7,840 bases of DNA, taken from Pseudomonadota bacterium (GTDB lineage Bacteria > Pseudomonadota > Gammaproteobacteria > Xanthomonadales > Xanthomonadaceae). The notes under the pieces are model-generated. The model did not search any database. It had not been told where the DNA came from and saw only the letters and a program-made list of their open reading frames with translations. Location of the stretch: NCBI GenBank assembly GCA_023388955.1, contig JAEWFH010000072.1:1-7840 (forward strand), given 5' to 3'. Both the position numbers and the translations under genes were made by a program. Below, in pieces: positions 1 through 5,626 of the stretch (position 1 is the stretch's first letter; each line of letters opens with the position of its first letter).

Positions 1-13
1 TATCCTGCGCGGC

Positions 14-838
14 ATGGCCATCCGTTCCCGAAACCTCCTCCTCCCCCTCCTCGTTGCGGCCTCCGCCGCCGCATTCGCACCTGCCCCGGCCAACGCCTGG
101 GGTGCCCAGGGCCACCGCCTGGTCGCCGCCCTGGCCTGGGAGGACATGTCCGCTCCGGCACGGGCCGAGGCGGACCGGCTGCTCGCACTGGAGCCCGGCG
201 CAACGCTTCCCGGCATTGCCGCGTGGGCTGACGAACTGCGCGGCAGCGACCCGGACCTGGGCCGGCGCAGCGCGCGCTGGCACTACGTCAACATCGGAGA
301 GGCCGACTGCCACTACCACGCCGCCACGGCCTGCCCGGATGGCGACTGCGTGGTCGGCGCGATCGACGAGCAGGCACGGATCCTTGCCGACCGTTCGCGC
401 CCGGAGGCCGAGCGCCTGCAGGCGCTGAAGTTCGTCGTGCACTTTGTCGGCGACGTACACCAGCCCCTGCACGCCGGCTATGGCCACGACAAGGGCGGCA
501 ACACCGTGCAGGTCAACGTGGACGGCCAGGGCAGCAACCTGCACCGGCTGTGGGACAGCGGCCTGCTCAACACACGCGGGCTCGACGACCAGGAGTACCA
601 GGCCCGGCTGGCCCTGCTGCCGCTGGCGGTTCCCGACCGCCCCGCCCTCCCCCCCGCCTCGGCGCAGTGGGCGGAGCAATCGTGCTCGATCGCGGTCGCC
701 GACGGCTTCTACCCGGATGGGGCCCGCATCGACGCCGGGTACGTCGGCTACTGGCTACCGCGGGCCGAGGAGCAGCTGCGCCGCGGTGGCATCGAACTGG
801 CCCGGCTGCTGGACGCCACACTGGCCCCGCAGCCATAG
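14..838 (+). CDS. Secreted S1/P1-type zinc nuclease
   Basis: A 274-residue S1/P1 nuclease, a family of trinuclear-zinc enzymes that cut single-stranded DNA and RNA and remove 3' phosphates. Residues 1-28 form a signal peptide (basic start, Leu/Ala-rich core, Ala-Asn-Ala before the cut), so the mature protein would begin with Trp29. This fits the family, where the N-terminal Trp itself binds zinc. The whole zinc set is visible: Trp29, His34 (WGAQGH), Asp73 (WADELR), His90, His143, Asp147 and His153 (HFVGDVHQPLH), His177 and Asp181 (HRLWD). In mature numbering this nearly superimposes on S1/P1 (W1, H6, D45, then H149, D153). Four cysteines (99, 107, 112, 224) could form disulfides in the periplasm or outside the cell. 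No good ribosome site precedes ATG 14, and the frame is open to the window edge, but the signal peptide begins properly at this Met. Full family length; the active site is intact, so it is probably functional. Confidence 0.95.
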   Translation: MAIRSRNLLLPLLVAASAAAFAPAPANAWGAQGHRLVAALAWEDMSAPARAEADRLLALEPGATLPGIAAWADELRGSDPDLGRRSARWHYVNIGEADCHYHAATACPDGDCVVGAIDEQARILADRSRPEAERLQALKFVVHFVGDVHQPLHAGYGHDKGGNTVQVNVDGQGSNLHRLWDSGLLNTRGLDDQEYQARLALLPLAVPDRPALPPASAQWAEQSCSIAVADGFYPDGARIDAGYVGYWLPRAEEQLRRGGIELARLLDATLAPQP

Positions 839-851
839 GCCGCCGCCGGAC

Positions 852-1334
852 TCACGAACCGGCTTCGAAGCTCTTGTCGCCCAGCAGCACGCGCTGGTCG
901 GCATCGCGCACCGTCACCTCCACGTCGATCCCGTTGCGCACGCTCTGGGTCACCGTGCAGAAGTCCTCGAAGCGCCCCAGCACCTTGTCCAGGTTCTGGT
1001 AATCGTCGTTGCTGCCCGGAAGGTCGAGTTCCACGAACACCTGCGGGATGCGCAGCCGTCCGCCGGCATTGCGGGCCGGCTTGGCGCTGACCTGCGCCTT
1101 CACCCCGGAAACGCCCTCGTTGCGGTTGGCCCGCAACGCGTACAGCAGGCTGGCCGCCAGGCAATTGGCGACCGCCGCCAGCAACAGGTGTTCGGGATCC
1201 GGCCCGGCCCCGGCGCCGGTGGGTTCAGGCAGGTCGGTCTGCAGCGGTTCCGCCCCGGTGCCGTGGAACTCGACGCTGAAGCGGAAGCCCTCTTCCTGCT
1301 GCAGCGTCACCCTGATCTGGTCTTCGGCGCTCAT
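852..1334 (-). CDS. OsmC/Ohr-family protein
   Basis: A 160-residue OsmC-family protein. Characterised members are cytoplasmic dimers that reduce organic or hydrogen peroxides with a reactive cysteine pair. Visible family features are the helix PEHLLLAAVANC, with the conserved Glu49 and first cysteine Cys58, and the second cysteine Cys126 in DFCTVTQSV, at the expected place before the last beta strands. The combination of a Pro-Glu-His helix start and a short N-terminus resembles the YhfA/general OsmC branch more than Ohr, but sequence alone does not settle the substrate. The start at ATG 1334 was chosen because GGAGA lies 6 bases upstream and the fold begins there; the frame stays open to 1712 but that extension is not family-like and runs into the next gene. 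It converges on the nuclease gene with 13 bases between stops, and is divergent from the HD-GYP gene. Confidence 0.9.
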   Translation of the reverse strand: MSAEDQIRVTLQQEEGFRFSVEFHGTGAEPLQTDLPEPTGAGAGPDPEHLLLAAVANCLAASLLYALRANRNEGVSGVKAQVSAKPARNAGGRLRIPQVFVELDLPGSNDDYQNLDKVLGRFEDFCTVTQSVRNGIDVEVTVRDADQRVLLGDKSFEAGS

Positions 1335-1340
1335 GGTGGT

Positions 1341-1345
1341 TCTCC
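1341..1345 (-). promoter_or_regulatory. Ribosome binding site of the OsmC-family gene
   Basis: On the minus strand GGAGA lies 6 bases before ATG 1334. It decides this start over upstream in-frame candidates that would lengthen the protein with sequence unlike the family. Confidence 0.7.
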
Positions 1346-1353
1346 GTGGTGGA

Positions 1354-1371
1354 GCCCGGCCGCGGCCGGGC
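1354..1371. repeat. 18-bp perfect palindrome in the osmC-like leader
   Basis: GCCCGGCCGCGGCCGGGC reads the same on both strands. It sits 20 bases before the start codon of the OsmC-family gene, just upstream of its ribosome site, so it is probably inside the untranslated leader or promoter. It could be a regulator site (a dimer operator) or fold in RNA. A second, weaker stem (CCGCCG-TGAG-CGGCGG, 1395-1410) follows on the upstream side. In DNA this GC-rich, short palindromes of G/C letters arise easily, so function is only inferred. Confidence 0.5.
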
Positions 1372-1394
1372 GGTAGGGCTTCATCCAAGCACAG

Positions 1395-1410
1395 CCGCCG
1401 TGAGCGGCGG
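1395..1410. other. Small inverted repeat, 6-bp stem with TGAG loop
   Basis: CCGCCG at 1395-1400 pairs perfectly with CGGCGG at 1405-1410 across a four-base loop. It lies between the FliA-like promoter and the osmC-like leader. It may belong to the control region of the minus-strand gene; no T-tract follows on either strand, so it is not called a terminator. Confidence 0.3.
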
Positions 1411-1429
1411 GCACACCGGACCGCAGGGG

Positions 1430-1456
1430 TAAAGCCGGCGGCGGGTTCGCCGATAC
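1430..1456 (+). promoter_or_regulatory. Sigma-28 (FliA)-like promoter for the HD-GYP/EAL operon
   Basis: The plus strand carries TAAAGCCG (1430-1437), 11 bases, then GCCGATAC (1449-1456). The enterobacterial FliA consensus is TAAAGTTT-N11-GCCGATAA, so the -35 matches at 5 of 8 positions (all of TAAAG), the -10 at 7 of 8, and the spacer is exact. It points towards the gene at 1552; transcription would begin near 1463-1466, leaving a leader of roughly 85-90 bases. I see no sigma-70 promoter of comparable quality in this intergenic region. If real, the two c-di-GMP genes belong to the flagellar class-3 regulon. Confidence 0.65.
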
Positions 1457-1551
1457 AGACCAGGACACCGAAGCCCCGCCCCCATGCCCCCCCAGATCGA
1501 TCCCGACCGAAACGTTCCCGGGCACCTGAAGCCGTGCCGCGGTGGTGACGG

Positions 1552-2757
1552 ATGAAGTTCCACGAGCGCCAGATCCCGGTCGATCGCCTGACCGAGGGCA
1601 TGTACGTGTGCCGGCTTGACCGTGCCTGGGAGGGCACGCCCTTCCCGCTGCAGGGATTCCTCGTCGATTCGGCGGAGGAACTCGACTGGGTGCGGGCGAG
1701 CTGCGAAGCCATCTGGATCGACGTGACCCTGGGCCCGGCGCCGCCGGACGAGCCGCGGCAGCAATCACCCGAGGAACTGCTCGGCAGCCGCCACTACCAC
1801 GACACCGCCGCCTTCGCCGAGGAGCTGCCACAGGCGCATGAAGCCCTGAGCGAGGCGGCGCGGGCGGCGGAGCGCCTGTTCACCGGTGCGGCCGCGGGGG
1901 GCAGGCTGGATGCGGAGGAGGTCCGCAGCGCCGTCGAGCCGGTGGTGGAAAGCCTGCTGCGCAACGCCGACACGCTGCTGTGGGTCAATGCCCTGCGCAC
2001 CAGCGACGGCTACGCCTACAGCCACGCAATCCACTGCAGCATGCTGGCGGCGGCCTTCGGGCGGCACCTGGGCCTGCCGGCGGAACTGCTCGTGGACATG
2101 GCGAGCGGCGGGCTGCTGCTCGACGTCGGCAAGACCCGGCTGCCGCAGGACCTGCTCACCCGGCCCGGTCCGCTGACGCACGCCGAGATGACCCTGGTGC
2201 GCGGGCACGTGGGCCAGGGCGCGGAGGTGCTCGAGGAGTCGGGGGGACACGGTCCCGACGTCATCGAGATGGTGCGCACCCACCACGAGCGCTGGGACGG
2301 GACCGGCTATCCCAACCACCTGGCCGGGACGTCGATCCCCCTGTACGGGAGGATCGCGGCCATCATCGACGCCTTCGACGCGATGATCAGCCGGCGCCCC
2401 TGGGCGACCGCGCGTTCGCGCCATCAGGCGCTGCAGGTGCTCTACGAAGCACGCGACTCCGCCTTCCAGGGCGAGCTCGTCGAGCAGTTCATCTCCTGCC
2501 TCGGCGCGTTCCCGACCGGCTCCCTGGTCGAGCTGAGCAACGGCCAGGTCGGCGTGGTCATGATGCAGAACCCCTCGCGGCGCCTGCGTCCGCGGATCAT
2601 GCTGCTGACCGACGCCGACAAGTCGCTGCTGCCGCAGTTCCAGCCGATGGACCTGATGGACCAGCCGGAGGACCTGCCGGCCGACGAGCAGATCAACGTC
2701 GTATGCGGCCTCGCGGTGGGAACCTACGGGCTGGACCCGGCGGAGCTGTACCTGTGA
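1552..2757 (+). CDS. DUF3391 HD-GYP protein with HD changed to LD
   Basis: A 401-residue cytoplasmic protein of the HD-GYP class, whose active members hydrolyse cyclic di-GMP. Residues about 5-135 are the DUF3391 N-terminal domain (LTEGMYV, then LDRAWEGTPFPLQGF). An Ala/Glu-rich helical stretch lies within its later part, at about 92-112. Residues about 150-320 are the HD-GYP domain, and 320-401 a C-terminal extension common in this subfamily. Metal and signature positions seen: His158, Asp191, Lys194, His219, His244-His245, the motif HHERWDGTGYP (244-254), and Asp273. The oddity is the HD pair itself: the usual LLHDIGK is LLLDVGK, with Leu190 in place of the metal-binding histidine. The codon is CTC at 2119-2121, one base from CAC. 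Loss of that ligand should impair the metal centre, so this may be a c-di-GMP sensor or scaffold rather than an enzyme, or the subfamily may work differently. ATG 1552 is where the domain begins; its ribosome site is weak. Coupled to the EAL gene downstream. Confidence 0.93.
   Translation: MKFHERQIPVDRLTEGMYVCRLDRAWEGTPFPLQGFLVDSAEELDWVRASCEAIWIDVTLGPAPPDEPRQQSPEELLGSRHYHDTAAFAEELPQAHEALSEAARAAERLFTGAAAGGRLDAEEVRSAVEPVVESLLRNADTLLWVNALRTSDGYAYSHAIHCSMLAAAFGRHLGLPAELLVDMASGGLLLDVGKTRLPQDLLTRPGPLTHAEMTLVRGHVGQGAEVLEESGGHGPDVIEMVRTHHERWDGTGYPNHLAGTSIPLYGRIAAIIDAFDAMISRRPWATARSRHQALQVLYEARDSAFQGELVEQFISCLGAFPTGSLVELSNGQVGVVMMQNPSRRLRPRIMLLTDADKSLLPQFQPMDLMDQPEDLPADEQINVVCGLAVGTYGLDPAELYL
2742..2757 (+). 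promoter_or_regulatory. Ribosome site and GTGA start/stop overlap
   Basis: GGAG (2742-2745) lies 8 bases before GTG 2754, and that GTG shares bases with the TGA stop of the HD-GYP gene (GTGA, 2754-2757). This four-base overlap is the classic arrangement for translational coupling and decides the GTG start of the EAL gene. Confidence 0.85.
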
Positions 2758-4016
2758 GCCGCGGGCGGCTGGTCGAGGCGCTGGAGTCGATGCTCGCCAG
2801 CGCGGGGCCGGACGCCGTGACCGGCGTGATGCTGGTGCGCCTGCAGCGCGTCCGCGACTTCCTGCAGATGTACGGCTACGCCGCGGGCGACCAGCTCGGC
2901 GAAGCCGCGCACGAGCGCCTGTGCACGCTGCTTCGCCCCAGCGACCGCCTGTACCGGATCGGCGAGTTCGAGTTCGTCGCGCTGCTCCCCGGCCTGCATG
3001 ACGTCCAGCACGCCGCGCTGGCGGGCCACCGCGCCGCGCGCGCCTTCGAACAGCCGCTTTCCCTTGGCGGCTCGGAAGTGATGAACTCGGCCGTGATCGG
3101 GGTGGCCACGGCCCCGGCACACGGACGCGACGCTACGACCCTGCTGCGCAACGCCGAGTACGCGTTCACCCGTGCCCTGCAGGGCCAGCAGGGACCGGTC
3201 GCGATCCACCAGGCGGGAGAGGAACCGCTGCAGGTTCCCTACGCCCGCCTTCGCGAAGCCCTGGGCGCCAACCAGCTGGAAGCCTGGCTGCAGCCGATCC
3301 TGGACGTGCAGCACGGCCGGATGGTCGGCGCCGAGTCCCTGAGCCGCTGGAACGATCCGGAGCTGGGCCGGGTCCCGCCGGACCGCTTCATCCCGATGGC
3401 CGAGCGCACCGGGCTGATCTCCGAGCTGACCTGGTGGAGCATCAACACCAGCCTGCGCCACGTGGCACAGGCCCGGCGGGTCGATCCTACGCTGGGCATC
3501 GCCATCAACCTGTCTCCCCGCATGTTCGGCGAGGCGGGGCTGGTCGAGCACCTGGCCTCCACCGCGGCCGTGTGGGACATCCCGCCGGGCGCGGTCACTC
3601 TGGAGGTGACCGAGACCGCGCTGATGGTGGACCCGGATGCGAGCGAGCGCCTGCTGAGCCGGTTGTGCGATGCGGGCTTCGGCGTCGCCTTCGACGACTT
3701 CGGCACCGGTTACTCGTCGCTGGCGTACCTGAAGCGCTTCCCGGCGACGGAACTGAAGATCGACCGCGCCTTCATCAAGGACCTTCCACACGACCCCCGC
3801 GCGCTGCCGCTGGTCCGCGCGATCATCGAGCTGGGCCACCAGCTGGGGCTGGTGGTGGTGGCCGAGGGCGTGGAGGACGCGGAAACGCTGGATACGCTGC
3901 GGCAGGCCGGCTGCGACCGCGCCCAAGGCTACTTCATCCAGCGGCCGCAACCGGCCGCCGAGTTCCTGCGGGGGCTGGAGCCGGGCGCGCGGGTTGCCGC
4001 CTGGGCCGGGGGCTAG
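2754..4016 (+). CDS. EAL-domain c-di-GMP phosphodiesterase with degenerate GGDEF
   Basis: A 420-residue cytoplasmic protein starting at GTG. Residues about 5-150 have the GGDEF fold, but the signature is ruined: RIGEFEF (68-74) replaces R-x-GGDEF, so no cyclase activity is expected. Residues about 163-410 form an EAL domain, which cuts c-di-GMP to linear pGpG. Its catalytic set appears complete: Glu194 in ESL (an accepted variant of EAL), Asn252 in INLSP, Glu284 in LEVTE, Asp314-Asp315 in an intact loop DDFGTGYSS, Lys335, Glu371 in AEGVE, Gln391 in AQGYF. Active phosphodiesterase is therefore the likely role; the dead GGDEF half may bind GTP or act as a docking surface. No sensor domain or membrane segment is present, so control probably comes from expression or a partner. 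The start overlaps the HD-GYP stop, so both are made together. The stop is shared with the converging M56 gene. Confidence 0.93.
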   Translation: MSRGRLVEALESMLASAGPDAVTGVMLVRLQRVRDFLQMYGYAAGDQLGEAAHERLCTLLRPSDRLYRIGEFEFVALLPGLHDVQHAALAGHRAARAFEQPLSLGGSEVMNSAVIGVATAPAHGRDATTLLRNAEYAFTRALQGQQGPVAIHQAGEEPLQVPYARLREALGANQLEAWLQPILDVQHGRMVGAESLSRWNDPELGRVPPDRFIPMAERTGLISELTWWSINTSLRHVAQARRVDPTLGIAINLSPRMFGEAGLVEHLASTAAVWDIPPGAVTLEVTETALMVDPDASERLLSRLCDAGFGVAFDDFGTGYSSLAYLKRFPATELKIDRAFIKDLPHDPRALPLVRAIIELGHQLGLVVVAEGVEDAETLDTLRQAGCDRAQGYFIQRPQPAAEFLRGLEPGARVAAWAGG

Positions 4017-5206
4017 TTCGCGCCCTGCCCTTCCGGCGGGTCCATGGCGAAGGTGACCGGGACGCGGACGCGGCTGGACACCGGGCGACCGTCCTCCGTC
4101 GCCGGGTTGAACAACCACTTGTGCACGGCCTCGACGGCCGCGTCCTCGAACACACCGGCGGGCTCGGCGCTTTCCACCACGACGTCCCGGGGTTTGCCCG
4201 ACGCGTCCACCTCGACGATCAGCACCACCTTGCCTTCGATCTTCTGCTCGACGGCATGCGCGGGATAGCTGGGCGGGTTCAGCAGGCGGCTCTCCACGTC
4301 GGTCGTCACGGGCGTCGTGCCGCCGGAGGGCTGCGCCGCCCAGCTTGCAAATGCGACGGTGGAGGCCAACAGGCAGGCGGCGGTGGAGCCGGCGAGCCGC
4401 CGGCGGGATGACGGCAGGGGTTGCTTCAGCATCGCGATTCTCTCCTTGAGTGGATGGCCGTAGCCCCAGGTGCACGCCAGCGGCAACGGCGACGCCGCAA
4501 GCTGGGTCTTCAACATCGCCGCGCCGTACTGGCGCCGCTTTCGCGGGTGGCGTTCGAGCACGCGCTGGTCGCAGGCCAGCTCCTGGTCGTGGCGGAACGG
4601 GCCCCAGGCCAGGTGGACCAGCGGGTTGAACCAGAACAGGCACCGCAGGGCGACCGCCGCCGCGTTGGCCACCAGGTCGCCGCTGCGGATGTGCAACTGC
4701 TCGTGCAGCCGCACCAGCCGGCGCTCGGTGGAGTCGTAGCACGACGCGAAATCCGGCGGCACGACGATGCGAGGCCGTACAAGCCCGACCACCGCGGGCA
4801 ACCCGTGTGTGCCGGCGGCCTGGTGGAGACCGTCCCCGCGCGGGCGCAACGGCCCCAGCGAGCGGACGAACCGCCGCTGCGCAATCGCGAACAGGGCCGC
4901 GCTTGCCAGGAGGCCCGCGGCCCATGCCCACAGGAGTGGTGCACTGTCCGTGGCCGCGCCGGCTCCGGCAGCATGCATCTGGAGCGATGCCACGGCCGTG
5001 ACCACCGCGGTGCCGTGCCCGGCCCGGTCCGGCGCCGGCATGGCGACGGCCAGCAGGGCGAGGGGCACGAGGATCCACAGCGCATAGGCGATGCGGGCGC
5101 CGAACAGCCGCCGCATGGGTCGGCGGGCGAGCAGCACGGCCGCGACGGCCATGCTGCCGGCGAGGGTCGACTCGGCCAGCCAGGCGAGAAGCTCAGCGCT
5201 TGCCAT
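4013..5206 (-). CDS. BlaR1-like M56 metallopeptidase with TonB C-terminal domain
   Basis: A 397-residue inner-membrane protein. Residues 1-290 are an M56 (BlaR1/MecR1-type) peptidase: hydrophobic segments near 7-26, 38-57, 91-110, 178-201 and 271-290, zinc motif HEQLH (168-172, an intact HExxH) followed by IRSGD, and Glu209 in QELACD as likely third zinc ligand. In BlaR1 the last membrane segment is followed by a penicillin-binding sensor; here residues about 305-388 are instead a TonB C-terminal domain (YPAHAVEQKIEGKVVL... to VRVPVTFAM). Inference: the periplasmic TonB-like part senses a signal or partner and the cytoplasm-facing zinc site cuts the BlaI repressor encoded just upstream. This domain swap is known among proteobacterial M56 proteins, but its signals are poorly understood. 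GGAGGAG lies 7 bases before ATG 5206 and the start overlaps the repressor gene by 14 bases, so they form one operon. Confidence 0.92.
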   Translation of the reverse strand: MASAELLAWLAESTLAGSMAVAAVLLARRPMRRLFGARIAYALWILVPLALLAVAMPAPDRAGHGTAVVTAVASLQMHAAGAGAATDSAPLLWAWAAGLLASAALFAIAQRRFVRSLGPLRPRGDGLHQAAGTHGLPAVVGLVRPRIVVPPDFASCYDSTERRLVRLHEQLHIRSGDLVANAAAVALRCLFWFNPLVHLAWGPFRHDQELACDQRVLERHPRKRRQYGAAMLKTQLAASPLPLACTWGYGHPLKERIAMLKQPLPSSRRRLAGSTAACLLASTVAFASWAAQPSGGTTPVTTDVESRLLNPPSYPAHAVEQKIEGKVVLIVEVDASGKPRDVVVESAEPAGVFEDAAVEAVHKWLFNPATEDGRPVSSRVRVPVTFAMDPPEGQGAN

Positions 5207-5564
5207 CGTCGATCTCCTCCAGCAGGCGACGCAGCTCGGCGACGTCGGCCTCGTCCAGGCGCCGGTGCTGGCTGAAGTGCGCCACCAGCGGCGCCACGCG
5301 TCCCTGGAACAGCCGGTCGAGCAGCCCCGTGCTCTCCTCGAGCACCCAGTCCTCGCGCCGCAGCACGGGGGAGTACAGGTAGCGGCGCCCGTCGCGCTCG
5401 GCGCTGATCGCGCCCTTCTTCAGCAGGCGGTTGAGGAGTGTCTTGACCGTGGGCTCCTGCCAGGCGCGGTCGGCGGCGACGGCGGCGACGACCTCATCGG
5501 CAACCAGGGGGTGGCGCTGCCAGAGGGCTTCCATTACGACGGACTCGGCTTCGCTGATCTGCAC
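5193..5564 (-). CDS. BlaI/MecI-family repressor
   Basis: A 123-residue transcriptional repressor of the BlaI/MecI/CopY (Penicillinase_R) family, normal length. It opens with the family signature QISEAESVVMEALW, followed by a winged helix (about 20-65; recognition region PTVKTLLNRLLKKG, wing around RDGRRYLYSP) and a C-terminal dimerisation part ending DEADVAELRRLLEEID. Staphylococcal BlaI is cut between Asn101 and Phe102; the aligned place here is His96-Phe97 in LVAHFSQ, a candidate site for the M56 partner. The start is GTG 5564, not the upstream ATG of the open frame (5660): the latter would lie upstream of the promoter, and homologues start just before ISEAE. GAG lies 7 bases upstream, a weak ribosome site inside the proximal operator. 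The gene is followed by, and overlaps, the M56 gene, and should repress both through the two dyads in front. Confidence 0.92.
   Translation of the reverse strand: MQISEAESVVMEALWQRHPLVADEVVAAVAADRAWQEPTVKTLLNRLLKKGAISAERDGRRYLYSPVLRREDWVLEESTGLLDRLFQGRVAPLVAHFSQHRRLDEADVAELRRLLEEIDDGKR
5214..5220 (-). promoter_or_regulatory. Strong ribosome binding site of the M56 gene
   Basis: GGAGGAG on the minus strand ends 7 bases before ATG 5206. It lies within the last codons of the repressor gene, which supports the 14-base overlap start and coupled expression. Confidence 0.8.
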
Positions 5565-5568
5565 TTGA

Positions 5569-5580
5569 TTACTCGCGTAA
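5569..5580. promoter_or_regulatory. Proximal BlaI-type operator
   Basis: TTAC-TCGC-GTAA is a dyad with perfect four-base arms. It is in the same register as the outer bases of the known BlaI/MecI site (TTACA-N2-TGTAA). It lies about +10 to +21 relative to the proposed start of transcription and covers the repressor's ribosome site. It sits within a longer direct repeat (5568-5585 against 5598-5615; 14 of 18 positions equal). Confidence 0.7.
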
Positions 5581-5595
5581 ACGTTCGTTGGGTGC

Positions 5596-5623
5596 AGATT
5601 ACGCTTGTAAACCTTGGTGTCAA
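5596..5623 (-). promoter_or_regulatory. Sigma-70 promoter of the blaI-M56 operon
   Basis: On the minus strand a perfect -35 TTGACA (5623-5618) is followed after 16 bases by TAATCT (5601-5596), which keeps the three most important -10 bases (T, A, final T). Transcription would begin near 5589, giving a leader of about 25 bases before GTG 5564. The distal operator lies inside this promoter, so repression and autoregulation are expected. Confidence 0.7.
5599..5610. promoter_or_regulatory. Distal BlaI-type operator overlapping the -10
   Basis: TTAC-GCTT-GTAA has the same format as the proximal site and starts exactly 30 bp from it, about three helical turns, so two repressor dimers would sit on the same face. 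It lies between the -35 and -10 elements and overlaps the -10, an ideal place to block RNA polymerase. Confidence 0.75.
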
Positions 5624-5626
5624 GGC

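Noticed and set aside
845..863. GCCGG/CCGGC stem between the nuclease and OsmC-family genes as a bidirectional terminator
   Set aside because: Only 5 bp, a 9-base loop, no T-tract, and it overlaps the end of the OsmC-family coding region.
1487..1493. Run of seven C in the HD-GYP leader as a phase-variation tract
   Set aside because: Short, outside the coding region and the promoter boxes, and unremarkable in this base composition.
1335..1712. Upstream extension of the OsmC-family frame to 286 residues
   Set aside because: The added residues are not family-like, run antisense into the HD-GYP gene, and bypass the good ribosome site before ATG 1334.
1980..2753. Open frame extending the EAL protein upstream to 678 residues
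   Set aside because: This part is the shifted shadow of the HD-GYP gene (Arg/Gly/Ala/Pro-rich, no domain). The GTG at 2754 with GGAG and stop overlap is the natural start.
1765..3120. 451-residue minus-strand open frame
   Set aside because: Antisense shadow of the HD-GYP and EAL genes, with no domain or ribosome site.
2724..5078. 784-residue minus-strand open frame
   Set aside because: It is antisense to the EAL gene and out of frame with the M56 gene. Composition is Arg/Gly/Ala/Pro-rich with no recognisable domain; long antisense frames are expected in GC-rich DNA.
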